DNA of 64,000 nucleotides, taken from positions 55,488 to 119,487 of the IMG/VR virus record IMGVR_UViG_3300047091_000002; one strand, given 5' to 3'. A program made the position numbers and the translations under genes. Source of the DNA: a virus. Of the stretch, positions 52,658 to 59,594 are shown in pieces. The stretch's first letter is position 1. Each line of letters opens with the position of its first letter. Under the pieces are notes generated by a model, which did not search any database, had not been told where the DNA came from, and saw only the letters and a list, made by a program, of their open reading frames with translations.

Positions 52658-52816
52658 ATGCACAAACACTATTGTAATAAATGCTTCTCTATAATAGAAT
52701 GCAAGACTAGAAAGTGCGTAGAACGATATTATCGGCTATGTAAGCAATGTTCAGAGGGATTACGAGGACAAAGAAGGGTTTCAGTAAATGGAAAATGGAG
52801 ATATATAAAAGATTAG
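52658..52816 (+). CDS. Zinc-finger microprotein, 52 aa
   Basis: CNKC, IECK, KCV and CKQC Cys pairs with a basic end (RGQRRVSVNGKWR). Last gene before a promoter-driven RNA and the nuclease cluster. Confidence 0.55.
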   Translation: MHKHYCNKCFSIIECKTRKCVERYYRLCKQCSEGLRGQRRVSVNGKWRYIKD

Positions 52817-52847
52817 AAAAATTTAATCTAGAAATAAAGAATAGGAC

Positions 52848-52876
52848 TTGACAAATTGATTTAAATGTGTTATAGT
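52848..52876 (+). promoter_or_regulatory. Sigma70-type promoter of a structured RNA
   Basis: TTGACA (52848-52853), 17-base spacer, TATAGT (52871-52876), with extended TTGACAAAT. Closely like the promoter at 62349. Confidence 0.8.
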
Positions 52877-52882
52877 AATAAA

Positions 52883-53340
52883 TGCTCGATGCAAGAGCAA
52901 ATGGTCTGATGTTGTAGTTGATAATTAAATAGACCTTAAATCGCACTAATCGTGCATCCTGGTGACAGGACGTGGAATGGTAGGGCTTGTCGTATATGAA
53001 GCTACAGTATAGGCTCAACATAACTGAGGTAAACATCGGCACGATGGATAGTATGACCAATAGCTCTGCATCCATCAGTAGCGCAACCTCAAAGAGCAAC
53101 TACGCTGTAGCCCCGCTGCTCGTTGTCCACGAAAATCCGCCCCTTACGTGCTTCCATTTTTACTAGGAAGTCGGTACGGCTATACGAGATAACCGGCACA
53201 TCAAAAAGCGACGGGGAACTCAAGTTGAAACTTGACTACGACCTTTAGATGTATACCTAATAGTTGTTCGGTAGTGATACACATCGTATTTTACCGAATA
53301 GCTAGGTAGGTATACGTTTGTCCATAGCTTAGAAGAATCT
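52883..53340 (+). ncRNA. Structured RNA, about 340-460 nt
   Basis: No gene is seen behind the promoter, but helices are dense: GCTC/GAGC (52883-52897 region), GGTCT/AGACC, GCAC/GTGC (52943-52955), TCCTG-GTGA-CAGGA with a GNRA loop (52957-52970), TGAGGT (53025-53030) with ACCTCA (53086-53091) around GATGGAT/ATCCATC, and a 3' domain GTATACCTA (53251-53259) with TAGGTATAC (53307-53315) around TTCGGTA/TACCGAA. The element TTGATAATTAAATAGA near 52918 is shared with the RNA at 62384. The 3' end is uncertain. Group I intron signatures were not found. Confidence 0.65.
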
Positions 53341-53384
53341 AAGTTGTGGTATTTTAAATAATACTTCTTTAAAAACATTTTATA

Positions 53385-53400
53385 TACTGTATATACAGTA
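53385..53400. promoter_or_regulatory. Palindrome, possible operator
   Basis: TACTGTATATACAGTA is a perfect 16-base palindrome upstream of the HNH gene. It has CTG...CAG ends like LexA boxes but the spacing is too short for the E. coli type. Confidence 0.4.
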
Positions 53401-53465
53401 TTAAAGATTATTAGATACAATAATTACAGATTTATATACTATAAAATAGTATTCAGGAATTAACT

Positions 53466-54197
53466 ATCAAATCTTGTATTAAATGTAAAGAGAACTACCC
53501 TAGAACTACTAAGTATTTCTACAGTAAAACCAGTTCATCAGATAGATTACGTAACGAGTGCAAGTCCTGTTTTAAAACAATCACAAATAAAATTCGTAGA
53601 CGATTAGTTAATCGTAGAAGGGCTTGCGGTATATGTTATTCCTGTAAAGAAAGGGTTCTGCCCGGAAAAACTTTTTGTAGTGACTGTAATGCCAAAATAA
53701 ACAAGCGAAACAAAGCCCGTCGCAAGAAACGAAAGGAAAGACGTGAATGCGTTCAGTGCGGTTCCCCTGATATTAAAGGGAGTTCCTTTTGTAATAAGCA
53801 TTTTCAAGTTCGAGTGGTCGCGCAGAGGAATTACTTATTAAAGCGTAGGCTACAAGGATTATGTAGCGATTGTCCATTACCACTTATTGCCTCCTCGTAC
53901 TGCCTTGAGTGTTGGGTACGACATAATGCAACTAAAGCGACCGGAACCGTTAAAATGTATTTACCCGCTCGCCGTTTGTTAGATAGGCAAAACTGGAGAT
54001 GCGCGTATACTGGAATTAAATTAGTGCCGGGTGTCAATGCAAGTATTGACCACATTCTACCCCTTTCAAGGGGCGGAGCTAAATCCGATATTAACAATCT
54101 ACAATGGGTAGATTTATCCGTCAATCGGGCTAAGAACAATCTTACTCATGAGGAATTTCTTTCTATCTGCCGAATAATAACCGAGCGGTGGAATTAA
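53466..54197 (+). CDS. HNH homing endonuclease with zinc fingers, non-canonical start
   Basis: The frame is open from 53445. An ATG-, GTG- or TTG-led start does not occur until GTG 53814, yet the upstream 115 codons clearly encode four zinc knuckles (CIKC, CKSC, CYSC/CSDC, CVQC). ATC 53466 follows AGGA at good distance; ATT 53451 is an alternative. The C-terminus has an HNH nuclease (WRCAYTG, SIDHILPLSRGG, NNLQW, NRAK). Such enzymes cut DNA to spread themselves. Confidence 0.7.
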   Translation: MKSCIKCKENYPRTTKYFYSKTSSSDRLRNECKSCFKTITNKIRRRLVNRRRACGICYSCKERVLPGKTFCSDCNAKINKRNKARRKKRKERRECVQCGSPDIKGSSFCNKHFQVRVVAQRNYLLKRRLQGLCSDCPLPLIASSYCLECWVRHNATKATGTVKMYLPARRLLDRQNWRCAYTGIKLVPGVNASIDHILPLSRGGAKSDINNLQWVDLSVNRAKNNLTHEEFLSICRIITERWN

Positions 54198-54372
54198 TTC
54201 TAAGTTGATGTAGTTAAGATTCTATATTATAAAACTTCCTTATACTCTCTAAGTTAGTAGTTAAGATACTGAAATAACGATAAGTAGTAAGATTAGAAGT
54301 TAAAGAAAAGATAAACTTCCTTTGTAAATACTTACACTAAACAATAATTAGAAATATAGATACTCGGTTAGT

Positions 54373-54906
54373 ATGAATACTACTAGATTTGTTAAGATTT
54401 CAGCAAGAAGAATGAAGAAACGCCCTACTAAGTATGAGTATATCTTTAGGGAAAGACTTATTAAGGCTGAAATTGCACATAGATTTCAAGTTGAGATAGG
54501 AAATTACATTGCGGATTTTCTATTTCCCGATAAGATGTTAATCGTAGAAATTGATGGGAGGTGGCACGAAGACCCCAAACAAGTAATATACGACTCCAAA
54601 AGAACCGAAGTCTTTGAAAAGATTGGATATACTGTTATTCGGGTAAAGAATCAGAATGTTAAAGATTTTTCATTAGAGACTATAATAGATATACCGAATC
54701 GAACCTCAAAAGAGTATAAGAAGGCAATCGCCAGAGCTAAGAACTTTCGTAATGTTGCCTTCTGTACTGTATGCCAAAAAGATACTCCTGTCACTAACTC
54801 AAATAAGTTTATGCCTCACGGTAGTCGTGGTTCCTGCCCTCTTAGTGGAAAATTCGTCTCAAAAGACCTAAAACTTATTTCTAGACACCCGGAAAGAACT
54901 CTTTAA
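54373..54906 (+). CDS. Vsr/DUF559-like (PD-(D/E)XK) endonuclease with zinc tail
   Basis: The core YIADFLFPDKMLIVEIDGRWH (Asp48, Glu59, Asp61, His65) and SKRTEVFEKIGYTVIRV fit the Vsr-like/DUF559 nuclease fold, known from homing endonucleases of phage. The C-terminus (CTVC...HGSRGSCPLSGK, Cys131, Cys134, His149, Cys155) is a zinc-binding tail shared with the 55586 gene. 177 residues; no clear Shine-Dalgarno. Confidence 0.75.
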   Translation: MNTTRFVKISARRMKKRPTKYEYIFRERLIKAEIAHRFQVEIGNYIADFLFPDKMLIVEIDGRWHEDPKQVIYDSKRTEVFEKIGYTVIRVKNQNVKDFSLETIIDIPNRTSKEYKKAIARAKNFRNVAFCTVCQKDTPVTNSNKFMPHGSRGSCPLSGKFVSKDLKLISRHPERTL

Positions 54907-54951
54907 TTCCCTTCCTATTAAACCAAATTAGTGTGGAGAAAATCAATTACG

Positions 54952-55128
54952 ATGAAACAAGAGACTGTATAAAGATATACCTTTCAAGATTCATCCCTTC
55001 ATTGGGTGCTAAGTGAGGTGACTGCTTTTGTTAAAAGGAATGAAAGCAATTATGTTATACATAAATTGGAACTTGTTCCTAGCGTGGAGGCTAACACAGT
55101 TGTTCTTGAGATGACAGAAATACTTTAA
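54952..55128 (+). pseudogene. Small gene interrupted by TAA
   Basis: ATG 54952 has GGAGA upstream. After MKQETV a TAA (54970-54972) stops it, while the same frame continues as coding-like sequence (RYTFQDSSLHWVLSEVTAFV...) for 51 codons to TAA 55126. No alternative start with a Shine-Dalgarno is visible inside. Confidence 0.45.
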
Positions 55129-55201
55129 ATATAATGACATACTCAAGAAATTTCTACCCCGAATCTAAATACGCTTAGACATCCGAAGAGAGATTAACTA
55201 T

Positions 55202-55330
55202 ATGAAATTAAAGACAATAGCAGAAGTATTATGGTTTCTTGATAGTTTAGATGGGTACGGATTATTGGTATCGGACGAGGATTTAGTTGCCGAAAGATTG
55301 AAAGAACTAGATAATGATTTGATAGATTAG
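55202..55330 (+). CDS. Small acidic protein, 42 aa
   Basis: AGAGAG precedes ATG. MKLKTIAEVLWFLDSLDGYG. Not recognised. Confidence 0.5.
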   Translation: MKLKTIAEVLWFLDSLDGYGLLVSDEDLVAERLKELDNDLID

Positions 55331-55341
55331 GAGTTGCCGGT

Positions 55342-55518
55342 ATGAAAATAGAATTTGAGGAAGTAAGTCTTTATGTTAGCGCCGAACCCGGTATGGAGGG
55401 TTGCGTTGAAATAGGAGAAAAGGGTTTAGAGTGGAAAAATTCTGTTGGATTTTCTTCGATTCATACAGCTATAAGAGATTTAAAGAAGGTTGTATCTTTT
55501 CTTGAGGACTACGTATAA
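55342..55518 (+). CDS. Small protein, 58 aa
   Basis: TAGGAG precedes ATG 55342. MKIEFEEVSLYVSAEPGMEG; alpha/beta. Not recognised. Confidence 0.55.
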   Translation: MKIEFEEVSLYVSAEPGMEGCVEIGEKGLEWKNSVGFSSIHTAIRDLKKVVSFLEDYV

Positions 55519-55550
55519 CAAACTGCACACTACTGTATGCTAATTAATAC

Positions 55551-55579
55551 TTGTATTTACACTTATCTTGTGTTATAAT
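55551..55579 (+). promoter_or_regulatory. Promoter of the HNH gene, leaderless
   Basis: TTGTAT (55551-55556), 17-base spacer, TATAAT (55574-55579). The predicted start coincides with ATG 55586. Confidence 0.65.
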
Positions 55580-55585
55580 ACATGA

Positions 55586-56179
55586 ATGATATTTGATGTT
55601 AAGACTGTTTCCGCCAAAATTGGCTATAAAGCCAAACCTCCTGTAAATACATACTCTATCCCTATGCGCCTTATGGAATTAGGGTATAAAAACTATAAAG
55701 ATTATCTTAGATCGGATCATTGGCAATCTTTCCGAAAAAGATTCTTTTCTGAATCTGCAATTTGTAAGCGCCTTACGATAAAGTTCGGCAGACCTGTATG
55801 CCAGTATTGCCATTCCGGTAGAAATTTAAATATCCATCATCGAACTTATAAACGACTAGGGGGTGAACGGCTTAGTGATGTCGTATTAGTGTGCCAAGAT
55901 TGCCATAAGAGAATTCATGATTTCAACAAGACCTCTCGAAAAGGTTTATGGTCTGCCACTTCTAGAGTCGGTCGTAAACAAAAGAAATTAAAGCTCAAGA
56001 AGGATACGCCTAGTATCAGGCGTTGGATTTGTCCAAGTTGTAAGAAGTTTATGTATTTAGATAGATTTGATAATTTTGTTCTTCACGGAAATCCTAAAAA
56101 TAGATGCCCTATGAGCGGAAAAACTAATCGTAATAACTGCACCAATAAGGAGCCATATGAAATCTTTAGCGCAAATTAA
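55586..56179 (+). CDS. HNH homing endonuclease with zinc tail
   Basis: The 197-residue protein has an HNH site: CQYC (72-75), NIHHRTYKRLGGE (82-94, His84-His85) and VLVCQDCHKRIH (100-111). The C-terminal zinc tail (CPSC, then LHGNPKNRCPMSGK) is nearly the same as in the preceding nuclease. Own promoter with a leaderless ATG suggests an independently mobile gene. The next gene starts within its last 23 bases. Confidence 0.85.
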   Translation: MIFDVKTVSAKIGYKAKPPVNTYSIPMRLMELGYKNYKDYLRSDHWQSFRKRFFSESAICKRLTIKFGRPVCQYCHSGRNLNIHHRTYKRLGGERLSDVVLVCQDCHKRIHDFNKTSRKGLWSATSRVGRKQKKLKLKKDTPSIRRWICPSCKKFMYLDRFDNFVLHGNPKNRCPMSGKTNRNNCTNKEPYEIFSAN

Positions 56180-56324
56180 AAATATTCAGGATAAATTAAA
56201 AGAAGAATATTTTGCTAAAAAGCAACTTCTTCCAACTCTTAATAGCTCAGATAAAATTAGACTAACAAGTGAACTACTTGATATGCAAATAGGAATAACT
56301 ACATTAGATTTATTCTTTGAATAG
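56157..56324 (+). CDS. Small helical protein, 55 aa
   Basis: AAGGAG lies inside the HNH gene end. MKSLAQIKNIQDKLKEEYFA; coiled coil. Not recognised. Confidence 0.55.
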   Translation: MKSLAQIKNIQDKLKEEYFAKKQLLPTLNSSDKIRLTSELLDMQIGITTLDLFFE

Positions 56325-56495
56325 TTTATATCAAGCCTGCCGAGCAAAAAATTTGCTACTAAAATAGTTCAATAGAGGAACTAATAGCTTAGTGATCCAG
56401 CATTAACATGTGGAAGACGCTGCAAAAGACTAATCTAAGAATAGATGCGCTATGTACGGTATGAATGCTAAGCTAAATTAGTTAAAGGGAATCAT

Positions 56496-56810
56496 ATGAG
56501 TAAGAAATCCATTATCACAAAGTCTCCGCAAGAAAATTCAATAGATTTCGATAAATTGTTACCCGAATTAGATAAACGAACAAAAGATATGTTTGGAATT
56601 AGCTCAGACTATTGCAGCAGAGCGCTTTATTATCTGATACTTGATAATCGTGAACATCTTGAAGGATTCTCGGTTTATTATTTCCATAAAGCCTTTAGGC
56701 AAATTGATGTTACTCCCACGGGTAATTTAGATATGGCATTTTACTCTTTATTAAATGGGGCAAGAATATTTTGGGAAATAATTGAAGAGCTGTATTCATC
56801 TACAGACTAA
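56496..56810 (+). CDS. Hypothetical protein, 104 aa
   Basis: MSKKSIITKSPQENSIDFDK; preceded by CTAAATTAGTTAAAGGG. Helical, acidic. Its stop lies in ACTAACTTAGT. Not recognised. Confidence 0.55.
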   Translation: MSKKSIITKSPQENSIDFDKLLPELDKRTKDMFGISSDYCSRALYYLILDNREHLEGFSVYYFHKAFRQIDVTPTGNLDMAFYSLLNGARIFWEIIEELYSSTD

Positions 56811-56831
56811 CTTAGTAAGAGGAGAAAATAG

Positions 56832-57041
56832 ATGAACGCCTTAACCAAAAATCATAAGGAATTTTTAGAGGAACAAGGTCCAACTATTAAAGAAATATCT
56901 TCTATAGCAGTTAACGATGGTTATGGAAATAAGTTAGGAGATACCTATGAGGAACTAGGTTCTGATCCTGTGGTACTGGGTGGTAAGTACGTGGTTCCTG
57001 AATGGATGGCAGAAATATTTGGAAGAATTGGTAAACGATAA
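56832..57041 (+). CDS. Hypothetical protein, 69 aa
   Basis: AAGAGGAGAAAATAG precedes ATG. MNALTKNHKEFLEEQGPTIK. Stop overlaps the next ATG (TAATG). Confidence 0.55.
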   Translation: MNALTKNHKEFLEEQGPTIKEISSIAVNDGYGNKLGDTYEELGSDPVVLGGKYVVPEWMAEIFGRIGKR

Positions 57042-57223
57042 TGCGACTAAATTACAAAAAAGAATTTTTGAATGCTAGAGAAGTTTTAGTTAGAATTGAG
57101 AATATGCACCTTGGCGGATATGTAAGATCCACTAGTAATGGAGAAACAATTGTACCTCTATATTGCAATTGTGATACCTGTTCCGAAGTTAGAAAAATTC
57201 TAAAAAGAACAGATTGCTCTTGA
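57041..57223 (+). CDS. Cys-containing protein, 60 aa
   Basis: MRLNYKKEFLNAREVLVRIE; later CNCDTC. Coupled to the gene before. Not recognised. Confidence 0.55.
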   Translation: MRLNYKKEFLNAREVLVRIENMHLGGYVRSTSNGETIVPLYCNCDTCSEVRKILKRTDCS

Positions 57224-57261
57224 TGGTAGTACGATATGCTTTATCTGGAGAGATTGATATA

Positions 57262-57441
57262 ATGCAAGAAGAAGTAATAATAACATCAGATAGAATTATA
57301 AATGATTCACGATTTTTGTCAACAGTGTTTACCATTAAATCCAGAATAAAATATTCTTTACAATTGCAAAGGTCGCAGAAGGATCTTCTAGATCAACTTG
57401 ATTTAGGTGGATGGAATTGTTTTGGAGAATACCGTGATTAA
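57262..57441 (+). CDS. Hypothetical protein, 59 aa
   Basis: ATG 57262 behind GGAGAGATTG is preferred to earlier starts. MQEEVIITSDRIINDSRFLS. Overlaps the start of the next interrupted frame. Confidence 0.5.
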   Translation: MQEEVIITSDRIINDSRFLSTVFTIKSRIKYSLQLQRSQKDLLDQLDLGGWNCFGEYRD

Positions 57442-57646
57442 AAAATTTTTCGACGATACCTGGTAATATACACCAATATTACTAGAATTTGACAACGGAA
57501 TTAATAGGGCAGTACCTCCTATTATATATAAATATCTTAAAAGAGGATATTCTCCTAGAGAAATGAGTTTATTGATTTCTATATATGCTCTAGAAATCTG
57601 CGCCGAGATAGTCCTTATAGAAGATGCTAAGAGGTTAAAGAAATGA
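57434..57646 (+). pseudogene. Coupled small gene interrupted by TAA
   Basis: GTG 57434 overlaps the preceding stop. After VIKKFFDDTW a TAA (57464-57466) interrupts; the frame then runs YTPILLEFDNGINRAVPPII... to a TGA that overlaps the next ATG (ATGA). Coupling at both ends argues that the 70-codon frame was once translated whole. Confidence 0.5.
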
Positions 57647-58122
57647 TTAAACCAGTATTCGCTATTGATGTTGGTGGGGTTCTAGCCAGTAAACAACACG
57701 ATGGGGAACCCGTAGAAAATTCTTTAGACATTATACCGGAACTCGCCAACCTATATGATCTATGGATAGTATCTATGTGTGGTACTAGGCGTGCAGAAGA
57801 TACCAAACTATGGTTAAGGGAATGGGAATTTGATAGATATATTCCTGTAGATCATCAAATCTATATTCCCTTCAAAGATAAAAATAAAAACTATCAATTG
57901 GATAAAATAAAAGCCAAATACTTTATTGATGATAGGATCAAACATCTTAGACCGGCTATTCAAGTTCCCAGTATAGTGAAATTATTTCATTTTGGAGATG
58001 ATAGAGCAGAGATTTATGCAGATATGAGAAAAGAGTGCTTTTATGAATCCTTAACTAGAAAAGAACCGATTGAATATATCCAGATAACGCATTGGATAGA
58101 AATTTTAACATTTCTAGTATAA
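57643..58122 (+). CDS. HAD-like phosphatase
   Basis: The 159-residue protein has the HAD layout: FAIDVGGVLA (Asp9) as motif I, IVSMCGT as motif II, and YFIDDRIKH as the acidic motif IV. The second Asp of the usual DxD is Gly here, so it may be altered or non-catalytic. Similar small HAD proteins in phage act on nucleotides or nucleic-acid ends. Confidence 0.65.
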   Translation: MIKPVFAIDVGGVLASKQHDGEPVENSLDIIPELANLYDLWIVSMCGTRRAEDTKLWLREWEFDRYIPVDHQIYIPFKDKNKNYQLDKIKAKYFIDDRIKHLRPAIQVPSIVKLFHFGDDRAEIYADMRKECFYESLTRKEPIEYIQITHWIEILTFLV

Positions 58123-58139
58123 TTATGGTGATATAAAAA

Positions 58140-58337
58140 ATGTATAAAACTATTCCAGTTACAGATCAACTTAGAAACGTATATAAAAATACCTACACTA
58201 AAAATTTCTCTAATTGGTGCGGTGCTGTTCATCCAACTCCGGGGCATTGGGTCTGTTCTAGATTAAGTGGACACAAATGCAAAAGACATATTGCACATCT
58301 AGGAAATGGATATATAAAATATATCTGGGAGAATTAA
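58140..58337 (+). CDS. Cys/His-containing protein, 65 aa
   Basis: MYKTIPVTDQLRNVYKNTYT, with WCGAVH, WVCSRLSGHKC and CKRHIAHL: the pattern of a small zinc-binding protein. Overlaps the next frame. Confidence 0.55.
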   Translation: MYKTIPVTDQLRNVYKNTYTKNFSNWCGAVHPTPGHWVCSRLSGHKCKRHIAHLGNGYIKYIWEN

Positions 58338-58498
58338 GATATGTACATTTCGTTGACTGGGTTACTTTTAAAGATCACGCGGTTCATGCAATATGTTGTG
58401 ATTGCGGTATGGATTTTGACCCAATAACTATAGAAGGAAAGCCAATAATTGTTTCTATAGAACGATTAGAAGTATTAAAGTTGGAAAAAGATCAATGA
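58277..58498 (+). CDS. Zinc-binding protein, start uncertain
   Basis: The coding part from about 58337 (RYVHFVDWVTFKDHAVHAIC) contains CCDC. The only ATG in this frame is 58277, inside the preceding gene. GGGAGAA at 58327 suggests a start near 58337, but no accepted start codon is there. Confidence 0.45.
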   Translation: MQKTYCTSRKWIYKIYLGELRYVHFVDWVTFKDHAVHAICCDCGMDFDPITIEGKPIIVSIERLEVLKLEKDQ

Positions 58499-58529
58499 GA
58501 AGATGAATTAAAGAAGGTAACAGAGACCT

Positions 58530-58691
58530 ATGATTAAAAATTTGGATGAAGATTTTGATGAAAATTCTTCAGAACTTGCGCAGCAAATACGTGAAGGTTA
58601 TGCTGCATATTTACGGGGAGATTATATAGATATAGATGAACTCTTACGTGAACTAGAAAAAGGATGTGAAAATGAAGATAAAAAAGATTGA
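58530..58691 (+). CDS. Acidic antitoxin-like small protein, 53 aa
   Basis: MIKNLDEDFDENSSELAQQI followed by a helix with AAYLRGDYIDIDELLRELEK, the style of antitoxin or RHH-less helical tails. No toxin is recognised beside it. Overlaps the next gene by 20 bases. Confidence 0.45.
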   Translation: MIKNLDEDFDENSSELAQQIREGYAAYLRGDYIDIDELLRELEKGCENEDKKD

Positions 58692-58851
58692 TAGTAGTTG
58701 TTCCCATTGTTTCCATCTCTTTACAGGTCCGATTTGGATGATCATTCCCGACGGGCAAGTTTTAGAAAAATGTTGTAAGTGTGGTGCAACTAGATTAGTT
58801 CATATAGATCATTCTTCTAATCATTGGAGACCAAAAATTAAAAAATTCTAG
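58672..58851 (+). CDS. Zinc-ribbon microprotein, 59 aa
   Basis: CSHC and CCKC pairs about 24 residues apart and a basic start and end. ATG 58672 follows AAAAGGATG. Confidence 0.55.
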   Translation: MKIKKIDSSCSHCFHLFTGPIWMIIPDGQVLEKCCKCGATRLVHIDHSSNHWRPKIKKF

Positions 58852-58862
58852 GGGGAAATATA

Positions 58863-59156
58863 ATGTCATCATTTACAAGATGCATGGAATGTTGGAATAT
58901 AATTACCGATAATGGCAACGGGATAGGGCATTCGCTTATTTGTAGCGAGCATATACCATCTAAAGAAACTCCTACAATGCGAGATTTAATTATAAAAAGA
59001 ATTCAAGAATTAAGGATTCCCCCTTTTAACGGGCACGTATGCTTTGGGTCTGAGTATGATCAATATCATACCGACGAAACATTTGAATCTTTCTCCGACC
59101 ATCAATTGGTTCATGCGTTTGAAATTATTTGTAGAACAGCTTATAGACAGAGGTAA
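58863..59156 (+). CDS. Cys-containing protein, 97 aa
   Basis: AGGGGGAAATATA precedes ATG. CMECW at the start and later C/H residues; helical C-terminus. Not recognised. Confidence 0.55.
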   Translation: MSSFTRCMECWNIITDNGNGIGHSLICSEHIPSKETPTMRDLIIKRIQELRIPPFNGHVCFGSEYDQYHTDETFESFSDHQLVHAFEIICRTAYRQR

Positions 59157-59158
59157 AT

Positions 59159-59350
59159 ATGTGGTTAAGAACGACCGATGATAAAAATCCCGATGTAAAA
59201 TGTCCCAATTGCAATCAAGGGTATTTCGATGATTCTGAAGAAAGGATGGACTATGATTCTGATTGGATGATATGTGAAGAATGTTCTAAGAAATTTTATG
59301 TAACTCGTGAACTTATAAGAACTTACAGAATTTCTATAGTGGGAAAATAA
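59159..59350 (+). CDS. Zinc-ribbon microprotein, 63 aa
   Basis: CPNC and CEEC knuckles 21 residues apart (VKCPNCNQGYFDDSEE). Confidence 0.6.
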   Translation: MWLRTTDDKNPDVKCPNCNQGYFDDSEERMDYDSDWMICEECSKKFYVTRELIRTYRISIVGK

Positions 59351-59560
59351 ATGATTCAAACATTTCTCTGCATTGGCGGTCCTTTGGATGGACATAAAGT
59401 AACGGAACAATACGCCGGATCTGATTATTTAGGATTTAATTGTGATTCTCAACCTGCTCACTCTAAATATACTAAAATAAAAGGTAGATGGATGCGGCAT
59501 TTTTTAACTCCTAAACACATTCTAGTCTGGAAAGAATTATTTAAAAGTTATACATATTGA
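59351..59560 (+). CDS. Hypothetical protein, 69 aa
   Basis: MIQTFLCIGGPLDGHKVTEQ begins like the FLCIGGPLDG phage family of small proteins. Function unknown. Starts directly after the preceding stop. Confidence 0.55.
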   Translation: MIQTFLCIGGPLDGHKVTEQYAGSDYLGFNCDSQPAHSKYTKIKGRWMRHFLTPKHILVWKELFKSYTY

Positions 59561-59594
59561 AGAATATCGATGCAAAAAACTATCGAGGTTAATA

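Noticed and set aside
53385-53400. LexA (SOS) box
   Set aside because: CTG and CAG are only six bases apart; the E. coli-type box needs ten. Other phyla differ, so kept only as a palindrome.
52883-53460. Group I intron upstream of the HNH gene
   Set aside because: No split host gene on either side and no recognisable P7 (GACTA...TAGTC) core; called an independent structured RNA instead.
27485-57646. Alternative genetic code with stop reassignment
   Set aside because: TAA, TAG and TGA all interrupt frames, and all three also end well-supported coupled genes.
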